Positions 20,025-26,310 of a DNA stretch of 64,000 nucleotides are shown here, piece by piece. Where the stretch lies: assembly GCA_034231615.1 (NCBI GenBank), contig CM067322.1, forward strand, positions 61,189,245-61,253,244, given 5' to 3'. This DNA is from Meghimatium bilineatum (taxonomy: Eukaryota; Mollusca; Gastropoda; Stylommatophora; Philomycidae). The position numbers and the translations under genes are program-made. Positions within the stretch are counted from its first letter, which is position 1, and each line of letters opens with the position of its first letter. Below the pieces are notes generated by a model. That model was not told the DNA's origin. It ran no database searches and saw only the letters and a program-made list of their open reading frames with translations.

Positions 20025-20630
20025 ATGGAAACTCTTGCTCTATTCCATTGACAAATTTCAATATTAAATACTATTGTCAACTATCAAGACATATGTTTGT
20101 GGTGATCCATATTGTTTGCACCATTGGTCATGAAAATTAAAAAAACCAATTGTAGCCAAGTTGTACATCAAATATGTAAGAACTTCCGAAGTCTGATGTA
20201 TCGGGCCATTGGAGAAAATAAAACAGTGACACAATGCATCTCTGTTTTCTGAATTACATTTTGCTGGAAATCTAGTAGAATTATTGTCCTGCAACAAAAG
20301 AGGTCCAGCGGGAGTTTGAGAATGAATGCAACAACAACAACAAATGCAAACAATAACAAATATGTAAGAGAGGCTAATAATGTTACAGTAATGTTACCTG
20401 ATATGAATTATTTCATTTAAATAAAACTGTCTTCTGTTTTATAGGCTGGCGCATGGATTAGCACTTTTCTGTGGATCTTTGTTGCTATTATTGGTGTTGT
20501 GTACCTGCTGCGCTCAGGAAAAATTCCATTTGCTAGAGGTGGCGGAGGTGCAGCAGCTAATACAGGACAGACAGGTCCAAATGCACCAGCTCCTGAGACA
20601 ACACCAGACTATGACACTCCAAAATACTAA
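2670..20630 (+). CDS. MARVEL-type multi-span membrane protein, last four coding exons (5' end outside window)
   Basis: Exons 2670-2839, 9216-9344, 12592-12622 and 20445-20630 join with matching phases. Each has a GT donor and an AG acceptor. Together they give 171 residues ending YDTPKY-stop. Visible features in order are an extracytoplasmic-looking stretch with two cysteines (GNGYCPLY, VANCNYP); a hydrophobic segment (MAIAIMLQLIYTLFRIVSL and following); a second (LELVYVLLDVTASILTFIGA); a loop with two N-glycosylation sequons (HNAS, FNAT); a third (WISTFLWIFVAIIGVVYLL); and a Gly/Pro-rich tail of about 38 residues. The layout matches four-pass MARVEL proteins (MAL/CMTM/synaptophysin-like vesicle or junction proteins) missing the first membrane segment, which would be encoded to the left. 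The subfamily is not assigned, and the family call rests on topology, not on a diagnostic motif. Introns of about 6.4, 3.2 and 7.8 kb are packed with transposons. Confidence 0.82.
2905..3252. mobile_element. 348-bp MITE with GGCTGT(T/C)CATAA terminal inverted repeats
   Basis: The left end is GGCTGTTCATAAATTACGTC. The reverse complement of the right end is GGCTGTCCATAATTTATGTC. The repeats run about 22 bp with three mismatches. There is no coding capacity and no convincing target-site duplication, so the superfamily is left open. It starts 65 bp after the donor of the MARVEL exon 2670-2839. Relatives are at about 6819-7171, 23290-23465 and 45811-46074. Confidence 0.7.
3253..3564. other. Intron sequence with nothing recognised
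   Basis: AT-rich intron DNA between the MITE and the LINE target-site duplication. No exon, repeat or RNA gene is supported. Confidence 0.5.
3577..6608 (-). mobile_element. I-like LINE copy 1, antisense, 5'-truncated
   Basis: The 3' end on the left is the (GAA)n tail preceded by GTTTCAAGTGAACGAAAG; the 5' truncation point is at 6608. A perfect 12-bp target-site duplication, AGGATTGATTAC, flanks it (3565-3576 and 6609-6620). It covers the region from just after the endonuclease to the 3' end, and aligns without large gaps to the sense copy at about 13722-16749. Roughly twenty residues differ over more than 900, so both copies are young. It lies in the intron between MARVEL exons 2670-2839 and 9216-9344. 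The family is I-superfamily-like (APE-RT-RNase H); the exact clade was not determined. Confidence 0.93.
3610..6540 (-). CDS. I-like LINE polyprotein, RT plus RNase H, uninterrupted (copy 1)
   Basis: 976 codons without a stop; the frame stays open 5' to the truncation at 6608, so the Met used is internal. RT motifs in order: YRPISLTSCLCKTMERI (about residue 270), AGFRQCYSTEDQA, LAAWIDLRKAFDKVW, VVPQGGVLSPTLFLVYINDL, VYADDLVIW (YADD catalytic box, about residue 428) and TYLGVTFDDKLTW. RNase H follows: VYIDGTA, YDAEIQAI, LTDARSVLQAL and WIPSHCGIPGNEKADQLAKE, with the acidic residues and His present. A C-terminal CTCGHAAQSAKHILQEC zinc-like motif ends it. Compared with copy 2 the usually invariant Gly in GVPQG is Val. 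The endonuclease is missing, so it could not move on its own. Confidence 0.92.
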   Translation of the reverse strand: MYQHLTSVLAKDMNLDKDINRAVSEFNRCILHAASKTIPRGARKNYKPYWNDELEKLQNEMETSRQQAENRPSQEHHNKYQQTKAKFQRAKLQARRSSWKEKTESLNLERDTRKLWKLVKQLNDEGTGRNTRITLYKDRDILTGKHAADYFADSFAEDNNIKVSPDKQQEVRENQQNIGQGEPIPEVMEAPITMRELGHAISKLKMKKSPGADGVSNEMIRNLGSAARAKLLQIFNTSWSTGNVPQAWREAIMIPLLKSGKDSNIVSNYRPISLTSCLCKTMERIINLRMQWYLESENLLVSQQAGFRQCYSTEDQATYLSQEIEDAFQEKKLVLAAWIDLRKAFDKVWKEGLLKKLRNCRVSSRMYKWVKAYLHNRRARVQLDGRKSKKVLLRHVVPQGGVLSPTLFLVYINDLVAELPHGIKVAVYADDLVIWCTEEHATVATKQIQRAIDALTLWANRWCVSINTDKCSTTLFTLSPKQKAGHIKIDGELLKEDKQPTYLGVTFDDKLTWKQHINKATTKARRKLAILRKLSGTTWGASGNILSKVYQQGIRPHLEYGSAAWCPASNTTLQDLDKVQNQALRIMLGAMKSTPIAEMQKMGRMQTLGERRDTKVLIQAEKFQCMPSHPMKERFQNLAMGRLKRSSFIHQAKRLRRQLTDLPEVDSPLRSVPEQTPWSESHGMPIYIQTHVKGILSEDEQNSVQRRTVTLSFLDEEYPQDIWVRVYIDGTAQNAVRNGGAGVYIEYPHKPRDTIRTPTGKFCNNYDAEIQAISVAAKTLLNSNSDLQPVVFLTDARSVLQALQSGKLTDLKKLLSELSYQYRVTMQWIPSHCGIPGNEKADQLAKEGAAEDQPDIPITYHQKKQMIKSIRKPQTPTQDDYHIMNRSEQVVILRLRTGHNRLRSHMYTKFKIGNTAMCTCGHAAQSAKHILQECSEHETLRQTYWPEETTLESKLYGTLYELQKTVSFIKETELQI
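6621..7218. mobile_element. Relic related to the GGCTGT(T/C)CATAA MITE, in otherwise plain intron
   Basis: From about 7100 to 7171 the sequence (GTTGTTGACGGGGAAGAAGG, then AGTAAACAAGTAGTCAAAC and TTAAGGACAGTCCCC) parallels the right end of the MITE at 2905-3252. A weak left end may lie near 6819. The rest of the interval shows nothing recognised; the 92-codon open stretch at 6790-7068 has no recognisable motif. Confidence 0.4.
7221..8119. mobile_element. 899-bp TA-flanked non-autonomous DNA element with repeated GGGGCAAGATGGCGC motifs
   Basis: The ends are GGGTAGCCGGGGGTAAGATA on the left and, as the reverse complement of the right end, GGGTAGCAGTGGGTAAGATG. A TA dinucleotide flanks both sides (7219-7220 and 8120-8121). 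Internal copies of GGGG(C/T/A)AAGATGGCGC occur at about 7587 and 7611 in forward orientation. Near 7903 an inverted copy (GCGCCATCTTGCCCCC) is followed at once by GGGGCAAGAT. There is no long open frame. TA duplication suggests Tc1/mariner-like mobilisation, but no transposase is present to prove it. Confidence 0.7.
8122..9215. other. MARVEL intron sequence, nothing recognised
   Basis: AT-rich with short open stretches only. The right edge is the polypyrimidine tract and acceptor of the exon at 9216. No repeat boundary is clear. Confidence 0.5.
9216..9344 (+). CDS. MARVEL-type gene, exon with second visible membrane segment
   Basis: This 129-nt exon lies between acceptor ttgacag and donor TT|GTAAGT. 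It encodes MFLFNNILELVYVLLDVTAS, more hydrophobic residues, then SAGHNASDFIKY. HNAS is an N-glycosylation sequon in the predicted loop. The length is a multiple of three, so skipping this exon alone would keep the frame but delete a membrane segment. Confidence 0.88.
9345..9883. other. MARVEL intron; short repeat shared with 47170-47210; C13 run
   Basis: At about 9659-9700 the sequence TTGCTGATTCAGTGGTCTAT matches TTGCTGATCCAGCGGTCCAT at about 47176, so a short dispersed repeat exists. A run of about 13 C residues directly precedes the LINE 5' fragment at 9884. Nothing else is recognised. Confidence 0.45.
9884..11130 (+). mobile_element. I-like LINE, older 5' fragment (leader and endonuclease)
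   Basis: The fragment starts CCATTGAGGCCAG, matching CCATCGAGACCAG at the 5' end of the full-length copy (12698), and follows the leader through CCACAGTCCTGCCCAAGCAA. It then shows an eroded endonuclease: IIHWNLEEVN (about 10268), GVLTATSKAGD (GDFNSH region, about 10625) and MGEQLGGSDHQP (about 10830-10865). It has many stops. The shared 5' start with copy 2 supports the 5' end assigned to the family. The 3' limit is uncertain. Confidence 0.8.
11131..12591. other. MARVEL intron, apart from a 45-bp duplication nothing recognised
   Basis: AT-rich intron. The only structure seen is the tandem duplication at 12134-12216. The last 20 bases form the T-rich tract and acceptor of the microexon. Confidence 0.5.
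12134..12216 (+). repeat. 45-bp tandem duplication
   Basis: A unit starting AGGTAAAAGTAATTGAGTTA and continuing through CCTCAGGGTTTT occurs at 12134 and again at 12179. The copies are essentially identical, so the duplication is recent. Confidence 0.85.
12592..12622 (+). CDS. MARVEL-type gene, 31-nt microexon
   Basis: The acceptor is tatctttctag after a T-rich tract and the donor is CAG|GTATGT. It completes Phe (TT|C) and adds NATTASNVAQ, giving a second sequon (FNAT) in the loop before the last membrane segment. At 31 nt it is not a multiple of three, so skipping shifts the frame of the last exon. The I-like LINE target-site duplication starts only 62 bp after the donor. Confidence 0.8.
12865..16233 (+). 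CDS. I-like LINE polyprotein, endonuclease-RT-start of RNase H (copy 2)
   Basis: 1122 codons. An N-terminal basic, Pro/Gly-rich stretch is followed by an APE endonuclease from about residue 70: MHWNAEGVNSK, CCIQETHLS, VCGDFNSHSQSWGY (about 197), TPDLAFHSPG and LGGSDNRPV. RT: SPGADGVSNEMI, YRPISLTSCLCKTMERI, AAWIDLRKAFDKVW, GVPQGGVLSPTLFLVYINDL, MYADDLVIW (about 734) and TYLGVTFDDKLTW. RNase H begins VYTDGSA (about 1034), YDAEIQAI and LTDARSVLQAL. The frame stops at 16231-16233 because a run of eight A residues (about 16219-16226) replaces the seven seen in copy 1. The remaining RNase H continues from 16238 in another frame. ATG 12865 is the first Met of the frame after the leader. Confidence 0.93.
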   Translation: MPRTKHNGNMSTSINSYGACPVADVQAGTVPGPIPRKGPTSVTGSPSQLPRGARRQGNRATGQTNKRPIKIMHWNAEGVNSKRDGYSKKLELENVLSEEQVNICCIQETHLSSDIAFTIRCYQCYRSDRKDRRKGGILTLVKNNISTCQLEVYMEGAEYQMLHLKTDSAEFHLLNYYCPNDKPLALDTIPDKERLMVCGDFNSHSQSWGYDHIDKRGEELESWQDENNLILINQPADSPTFYSRAWHTTSTPDLAFHSPGLEWNITRVVGKQLGGSDNRPVFLEIHNEFTTDSSTLTRWNYKRADWKMYQHLTSDLAKDMNLDKDINRAVREFNRCILHAASKTIPRGVRKNYKPYWNDELEKLQNEMETSRQQAENRPSQEHHNKYQQTKAKFQRAKLQARRSSWKEKTESLNLERDTRKLWKLVKQLNDEGTGRNTRITLYKDRNILTGKYAADYFADSFAEDNNVKVSPDKQQEVRENQQNIGQGEPIPEVMEAPITMRELEHAISKLKMKKSPGADGVSNEMIRNLGSAARAKLLQIFNTSWSTGNVPQAWREAIMIPLLKSGKDGNTVSNYRPISLTSCLCKTMERIINLRMQWYLESENLLVSQQAGFRQCYSTEDQATYLSQEIEDAFQEKKLVLAAWIDLRKAFDKVWKEGLLKKLRNCRVSSRMYKWVKAYLHNRRARVQLDGRKSKKVLLRHGVPQGGVLSPTLFLVYINDLVAELPHGIKVAMYADDLVIWCTEEHATVATKQIQRAIDALTLCANRWCVSINTDKCSTTLFTLSPKQKAGHIKIDGELLKEDKQPTYLGVTFDDKLTWKQHINKATTKARRKLAILRKLSGTTWGASGNILSKVYQQGIRPHLEYGSAAWCPASNTTLQDLDKVQNQALRIMLGAMKSTPIAEMQKMGRMQTLGERRDTKVLIQAEKFQCMPSHPMKERFQNLAMGRLKRSSFIHQAKRLRRQLTDLPEVDSPLRSVPEQTPWSESHGMPIYIQTHVKGILSEDEQNSVQRMTVTLSFLDEEYPQDIWVRVYTDGSAQNAVRNGGAGVYIEYPHKPRDTIRTPTGKFCNNYDAEIQAISVAAKKLLNSNSDLQPVVFLTDARSVLQALQPGKLTDLKKTT
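16238..16717 (+). CDS. I-like LINE, C-terminal RNase H and Cys motif, separated by a +1 frameshift
   Basis: 159 codons continuing the polyprotein after the one-base A-run expansion. It holds QWIPSHCGIPGNEKADQLAK (RNase H His and Asp), then CTCGQAAQSAKHILQEC (zinc-like motif) and the family's conserved C-terminus, ending at the stop before the 3' UTR. The Met at 16238 is internal, so this is not a separate gene. Copy 1 encodes the same region in frame with the rest. Confidence 0.92.
   Translation: MSYQYRVTMQWIPSHCGIPGNEKADQLAKEGAAEDQPDIPITYHQKKQMIKSIRKPQTPTQDDYHNMNRSEQVIILRLRTGHNRLRSHMYTKFKIGNTAMCTCGQAAQSAKHILQECSEHETLRQTYWPEETTLESKLYGTLYELQKTVCFIKETELQI
16761..17504. other. MARVEL intron, nothing recognised
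   Basis: AT-rich DNA without supported features. Confidence 0.5.
17505..17580 (+). mobile_element. Possible tRNA-derived SINE head (relic)
   Basis: TATAGTGGTTAAAATCTG resembles a pol III A box. About 30 bp later GAGTTCTATTCCCC resembles a B box. The spacing fits a tRNA-like promoter, but the body and tail could not be delimited. Confidence 0.4.
17882..18147 (+). repeat. 55-56-bp minisatellite, about 4.8 copies
   Basis: Units start at 17882, 17938, 17993, 18048 and 18103, each TGCCTCAACATTACCTGGCT followed by AGCTTACCATAG.TAGTGGG and ATTTCTTTCATGCA. The first unit is the most divergent and the last is partial. Confidence 0.9.
18237..18517 (-). mobile_element. tRNA-derived SINE, 281 bp, with 13-bp target-site duplication
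   Basis: On the minus strand the head reads GTAGTGCAGTGGTTAGCGCA (A box) and then GGTCCTGGGTTCATTCC (B box); the 3' tail is (TTAC)n. The target-site duplication AACATCAGATGTA is perfect (18224-18236 and 18518-18530). The clean duplication and the intact box spacing suggest a fairly recent insertion. The middle is not recognised as a known SINE core domain. Confidence 0.88.
18531..19976. other. MARVEL intron, nothing recognised
   Basis: AT-rich DNA with short open frames lacking recognisable motifs. Confidence 0.5.
19977..20018 (+). repeat. (GA)n microsatellite
   Basis: About 42 bp of GA dinucleotides inside the last MARVEL intron. Confidence 0.95.
20187..20345 (+). mobile_element. R160 repeat copy a
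   Basis: The copy starts CGAAGTCTGATGTATCGGGC and passes ACACAATGCATC and GCTGGAAATCTAGTAG. It ends GAGTTTGAGAATGAATG plus (CAA)n. It aligns over its length to copies at 33518, 42645 and 52100. There is no coding capacity and no tRNA-like box was seen. It ends about 100 bp before the last MARVEL exon. Confidence 0.75.
20445..20630 (+). CDS. MARVEL-type gene, last coding exon
   Basis: The acceptor is cttctgttttatag and the frame is phase 0. It encodes AGAWISTFLWIFVAIIGVVY, then LLRSGKIPFARGGGGAAANT and a Pro/Thr-rich tail ending TTPDYDTPKY, with stop TAA at 20628-20630. The tail after the membrane segment would be cytosolic in a MARVEL topology. The +1 frame is also open across the whole exon to TAA at 20659-20661 (see findings). 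Confidence 0.88.
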   Translation, partial: AGAWISTFLWIFVAIIGVVYLLRSGKIPFARGGGGAAANTGQTGPNAPAPETTPDYDTPKY

Positions 20631-21569
20631 GGAAGATATAAGGCCAAACATTATAGGATAACATTTGATTATATATATTTTGTAATAGGATATTTTTCAT
20701 GTATAAACAAAATTGTATTTCTACTGATATGGATGCAACATTGGTTATTGGTTAGCGGGACTGACATGGTTTCCTTTTGATGGACTCATAATTGCTTATT
20801 GTCTTTCAGCAGATAGTGAAATGGATGCATACTAATGACTTGGATAAATTAAAAAAATTAAGAATGGAAAAGGGCAAACAGGAACTTCTATCAATTTACT
20901 CAATTGTTTGGGTGACATAGTAATTTAATTAATGATACAAATATAATATAATTAGTTTATAAATTGGATCATATCATCAGGTCAGACAGTCCACATATCA
21001 GTGTTGAAGTCCTCTCTGTTCATATTACTGCATTGTTTCTTGTCCTCTGTAATTTTTTTTAAACTCAACATGTCTGTAGAATGGTGATTCCTACATGTCT
21101 GTGGGTGTGATATCACTTTTTGTGACATTCTTTCTTTTGCTAACTTAATCTTTAAACCTATTACTCTCAATAGTTAACCTCATTTTTCATAAAATTTGTT
21201 GTAGATTGTAAACCTGACATCCTCACATCACTAGCACAAGTGTTTGGTGAATGCCATCATGCACATAGTTCTTGGTTGCACTAAGGATACATCCCATTGT
21301 AAAAATGAGAAATATGATTGGGTTTCTGTCACTATGTTCCAATCATGTTCTCACTGACACTAAAGCATATATGGGTTATTGTTGCTGTTCTCAGTATCCA
21401 ATTGCTGCAGAGTAGTTCCACTCTTGGCAGCTCAATGGCATTCTTAAAAAACTTCTGGTATTCTGAAGTTGATTTAGTGATCCATCATATAACATATAGT
21501 TAGGTGTTACTTGTAATGTTATGTCAAGGCAAAATTTAATTTTGAAAAGCAACTTCAGTATTACAGTGA
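20631..21569 (+). other. Probable 3' UTR of the MARVEL-type gene, then intergenic DNA
   Basis: Sequence after the MARVEL stop. A possible poly(A) signal ATTAAA lies at 20848-20853, about 220 bp after the stop, but it sits in an A-rich tract and is not decisive. Nothing else is recognised before the LINE tail at 21570. Confidence 0.35.
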
Positions 21570-22020
21570 AAATCAAATTTTATAACTCATTAGTGCTTCT
21601 ATTGTGTTTTATGGTTGTGAGAGCTTGACATTCACTCCAGATATGGAGAGACTGTTACAGACCTTCGAATACAAATGTTACAGGCTAAATATGTGCATCT
21701 CCTATAGAGAGAATAAGATAAAAGTTTACGTAAGAAATAAAATAGAGATGTATACAGGTCCACAAGAACCATTACTTTCAATATTGAAAAGACAAAAACT
21801 TGCATGATTTGGACAAGTATGCTAACATGTCAAAGATTATACTACAGGGAAAATTTGAAGATGGAAGAAGCAGAGAAGGCCAAAGGAAAGCATGAACATA
21901 CAACATCAAGGACTGGACAACTTTGAATTTTTGAATATTTGCATTGCTGGAGATAGAAATTGATGAGGACTCCAGTGTGGTACCCTTACAACCATGATGG
22001 GTTATGGTTGGGTATATAAT
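21570..22020 (+). mobile_element. LINE 3' end, family A (RT-distal region)
   Basis: Encodes IVFYGCESLTFTPDMERLLQ, TFEYKCYRLNMCISYRENK and, after a stop, FGQV and further pieces ending in a VPLQP-like C-terminus (about 21980-22000). The order YGCESWT, CYR...ISYRE, RRKLAWFGH and SVGVPQRP is a common RT C-terminus of animal LINEs. Relatives are at 38870-39640 and 48595-48985. It is a truncated relic. Confidence 0.75.
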
Positions 22021-23289
22021 GAGAGTGCCTGTGAAAGGTGGCAGTGAAGGTTATTTTTCCTGGCAGCACATGTGTTGCTTCTAATAAATAACACCCACTA
22101 CACACAAATACAAATAATGTCAGGAAATTAAAATATGATGTGTCATGGATGGCATAGGTTGGAAGGACAAAATGGCTTGTGATGATAGTCCTGAGTCTAC
22201 CACATTGAGAAGAATGGATTCTGATTGATTGAACTATAATTAATTTCCACAACTCTTGTTGGAGAATGTAGATATTGGAGCAGATGTAAAGCATATCTTA
22301 AAATCAATCATGTGATAGACAACAAACTCAGAGCTGATGGTATTGTATACACAGCTGGATGTATGCATTATGGTTAGAAATATGACTGGCTTTATTTTAA
22401 TTATCTTACATGGTAGAAAATATTTCCAGCATGAGGATGTAGGTTGATGTGATAGCCACTATAGTCCAATGTATCACTCTGAAACTTAATTTTTTTTTAG
22501 AGTAATTAATGTGGCTATGTCCATGATTTGAAGAAAATCATAAATGGCTGCTTGGACTAATAGGCTTTGACCTCTAAAGTACTTCCAGTTTTGGAGCCTA
22601 ATATTGTTCTAGCTCTTGATCTATGACATGCAGGCATTTGATAATTAGAGAACAAATATGTATATATAAAAGTATTCATAAGGTATTGGATATGGAAAAT
22701 TGATAGCTGCTTATCAACCAACTGTTAGACAAACACATCAAGTGATAATGTATTTGTACTGGGATTGAAATAATGTGACTTCAACTATTAAACATCTATG
22801 ACTGGGCACCATGGGTGTAGTGTAATTTATCAGTGAGCTATAGGAATCATCAGCATTCATATCTTTCAACATTTGCTGTGAGAGATTGAGCTCCTAAGGA
22901 TCTATTGAGCAGTGTTCAGTAACCAATAACCGAGTAAATAGGATTTTCTAGTTTTGAAGCCACATTTTCATACATATAATCAATTTTCACATTTTTGTTA
23001 TACAACTTGGTTTCATTGTTTTGTCAGTTTATTTTATACTAATTTGTTAGAATTGTATGATGTTTTATGATGATTATTTATGTAGTATATGGCTATTGAT
23101 GACAATGTTATTAATTTTGCAAATAACATAATTTTTTTCCATTGATAACAGTACCATATCTCTCAATCTGTTGAAATTAAAATATGTACAAATGCCACAA
23201 GTCATGAAAACCTACACTGGCAAATAACACCTTACAGAGTTGATAAATAGACGATATACCTAAAAAATATAATAATTCAATACAGGAAT
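22021..23289. other. Intergenic, nothing recognised
   Basis: AT-rich intergenic DNA without supported genes or repeats. Confidence 0.5.
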
Positions 23290-23465
23290 CACAAATCAAT
23301 TATTTTTTATTAAAAATCGAAAATTTATCAAATTTTATTTTGACATTTTTTGTATGTTTCTGTAAGGGAAAGGAGTGGTTGCAAATATTTTTGGAATAAT
23401 TGGGGGGTGGGGGGTAAAATTAGGGAAATATTTCTTGATATAATTTGTGGACAGCCCCTTACAGG
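23290..23465. mobile_element. Partial GGCTGT(T/C)CATAA-type MITE
   Basis: The right half resembles the MITE at 2905-3252: a GGGGGGTGGGGGG tract, then TTGATATAATTTGTGGACAG followed by CCCC. The left end is not clear. Confidence 0.5.
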
Positions 23466-23804
23466 TTGACAAGTATTGACAAGCAGAAGAAACCCCTTGC
23501 AAAGTCACAGGGTTGCATCAGTTTTTTCTTCAGAGGGGACTATAGTTATTAATGTTTGAAGAAAGTCTGTTATTGTTAGGTAACATTCCTCATATAGAAC
23601 TATGCATATATCTAATTTGTTATTTGTATTAATCTGTGAAGATTCTAAGTTCCATAGTGCACAGGTGAGACAACCTTGTGAAATATTTATGTAATATAGC
23701 AGCACAGTTCAACAAGCACAGCACTTTCAACCCCTTTCCCCCCCAAAAAACAACCACAAATGGCACATATTTTACATATTTAGTATGCATTTATATATTT
23801 TATT

Positions 23805-23965
23805 GGTAGCATATCCTATTCAGGAATTAGCCATCTACCCAGCATTTTTTGGCAGTAGTAATTTTCTAAGCAATATAAATATGTTCAGTAGTTTGCCATT
23901 GCTTTCTGAATGGCTGGTTGCTAAAATGCCTGTGATGGGAAAAAAATTAGAAACTCAGATATTAT
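23805..23965 (-). mobile_element. SINE-like repeat, relative of 51841-52033
   Basis: TAGCATATCCTATTCAGGA and then TTCAGTAGTTTGCCATTGCT closely match the repeat at 51841, which carries a B box on the minus strand. Here the tRNA-like head is not visible, so it is probably 5'-truncated. Confidence 0.6.
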
Positions 23966-24002
23966 AAACACATTGAAGATTCCAGAGTGTTGGTTACTAA
24001 AC

Positions 24003-24250
24003 ACAATAACAAAAAGAAAACTATGCCTGTTTGGTCATATAAAGAGACACAACTGTTTAGAAAGACAAATAATTGAGGAAGAGAAGGAAGGGCAGACCAA
24101 GAAGACGATGGACTGATGACATTAAAGATAACATGAATACATCGTTAGAAAATGCAAGCCACATCACCCAAGGCAGAGAGAGAGTTCATTGGTAAGACAA
24201 TGTTCTGGAAGGAATACGTCACATGACTATTAGGAACAGACATGCTCAGT
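24003..24250 (+). mobile_element. LINE 3' end, family B
   Basis: Fragments KRKLCLFGHIKRHNCLERQI, then ENASHITQGRE and DNVLEGIRHMT across frames. The same block is seen at 33688-33960 (minus) and 46090-46535. It is the RT-distal tail of an APE-type LINE, truncated and broken. Confidence 0.7.
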
Positions 24251-25559
24251 TGCATCTCTTCTGGAATGTGTGGGTTACCCAGAGAGAATGTCACAGAATC
24301 ATATTATTGTTTGTGCTCTGAAAACAAACAATAAACCTAAATTAAAATCCAAAGTTCTCAGAACTTTGCAATCATGGTGTACCAATATTTAATCAAAGCA
24401 TCCACTCTAAAATTATTTATGCATGCCATGAGTGATCTCTCTTGTAATGTTATAAAACAAAATATTTTTTGACAGTTCTAATTCTCTTTGAAAAAAATTG
24501 TCAGAATATTTATATAGAATCATTGAGCTGTTACTTGTTAGCATCTTTATTTAAAAGTGTTCCATACATGTTCCTTTAGTCAAACTATGGCATAAGAGAT
24601 CCATAATTGCAAAGACATGTTTGTACTTGTGTCTGATAGTGATGAGAGTGAACAATGACTCTAGTACTATTTTCTCAACAGCATGTTCTGCCTATTCTGA
24701 TCCTTAGTCCTCCAACACATATTTTCAGATTAGATTAGTCAGTCTACATTAGACTGTCAAAACTAGATAGGATTTAGAATGAGATTATGTATATCATTTT
24801 TGAAAGACTCAAAGACACAGCAATAGTGATGATATGTTTCTTACCACATTCTTTCATTATGATGCAGAGAGTACAGATAAATGTATGCATGATTATTTGA
24901 GCTATAGTTATGACAAGAATCACTCCCTGTTTGATGATTTTGGAATGATCAAGGAAAACAAACTGAATAGGAAAAATGATTGAGCAGAGGAGATTATTTG
25001 TATGCATTAGGAATATAGTACATGGGGAGAATAGGAATGTAAGCTCTTAAGTTTACAGCTCTGTTCATGTTTTCATCATACCAAAAAATGTAACAATGTT
25101 ATAGTACTGTTAGAATCAAAAGCTCTGATAAATATGAAATCTGATGGAGATACTATCTACACTGATTTATCTTTGATTCTGAATGTGTTTATTACATTAT
25201 CTTTTATAGAACAGTGTAGAGAGAAATGTGTTATAGAAGAAAGTGGTGCTGTAAGTTTCTTCTAACCTGGTTCAAGTCCAGCTCTTGGTCCTTCATATAC
25301 TATTTAATGGTGTCTTCCCATTGAATATTTTGAATATTTCTTGCCTACTTCTAAAAATTAAATTCTAAGCCTACTTAAAATCTAAATTAGCAGATTATAA
25401 GATTTATTTCTACAAATGTGTACTTCAATTCTGCAGATACACATGAACTGCTGATTATACTGCTCTGACTATAAGATATTCTGTATCAATGTTTATTAAG
25501 GAAACTATTATTAATTGTAATCATAAACTACTAAAAAAAACAGAATTTTGAACACATTA
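24251..25559. other. Intergenic, nothing firm
   Basis: A B-box-like CTGGTTCAAGTCC at about 25268 hints at an old SINE, but no partner box was found. Otherwise no support. Confidence 0.4.
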
Positions 25560-25750
25560 AAAAAAGATGATGACTTGTTGAAAACCTTATTTGAAGGAGA
25601 GTTGATGGAAGGTGAGCAAGAGATACACAGAGATAAAGTAGGATGAATATGATACAGACTAGTAAAGTGCACCCTCATGGCAAGTGACAAAGGATGTTGG
25701 AGTTTGTTGCAGCTAATCTTTGTTTCGGAGATATCACTAGATGATAATAA
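25560..25750 (+). mobile_element. LINE 3' end, family C
   Basis: Encodes DDDLLKTLFEGELMEG.Q and KGCWSLLQLIFVSEIS, parallel to GTLLKTFIDNKVEGRRARGR and RGCWRSVAANFRCGDGN at 61860-62265. It is a short, truncated relic. Confidence 0.65.
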
Positions 25751-26019
25751 AGGAAACTAAACTCTGTGAAATTACTAATAAAATTATTCATTGTGCATGA
25801 AATCAGTGGGTAGAGATATTTATTTAGGAGAGTTGTATGGGTGCGTAAAAGACTGGGAAAGTGGCTCTCAGTGGGTGGCACACACATCTTTGCATCCCGT
25901 AGTAGTCCTTGAGACTGTAACATGCATACTACATCTTTATCCCTCACAGGTAAGCTCAACAAACTTATGATTAAGTTAGCCATTTTGTATGCAGGATTCA
26001 GCCAGCAGTTTCACTATTG

Positions 26020-26310
26020 CCTATTATCTATCCCTAGGTGGAAGCTGGTTGATAGCATCCGCACTTGCCGTTAAGCGTAGGGGTGGGAGCTGTAAGTTTC
26101 TGTTGAAGGCCAGATGTGATACAGCACTCGTACATAGTCCGTATTTGTGTAGGGTGCTTGTGATGTTATCAATCCATCTCTTTCTTGGTCTTCCCTTTAC
26201 TTTGTATCCAGTTAATCGTTTGTTATAATTGGTAATTGGCTTTGGTCCATTCATGATATCACAAAATTTGCGATGAATGCAGATTTTATAAAAAGAAAAC
26301 ATTTGGTTTA
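26020..26310 (-). mobile_element. LINE 3' end, family E
   Basis: The minus strand encodes NKRLTGYKVKGRPRKRWIDN, then ITSTLHKYGLCTSAVSHLAF, ending with a stop near 26024. KGRPRKRWIDNI is the typical RT-distal basic block just before LINE C-termini. Confidence 0.65.

Noticed and set aside
20479-20661. A separate small gene in the second frame of the last MARVEL exon
   Set aside because: It has no ATG start and overlaps a well-supported exon; retained only as a possible alternative frame after microexon skipping.
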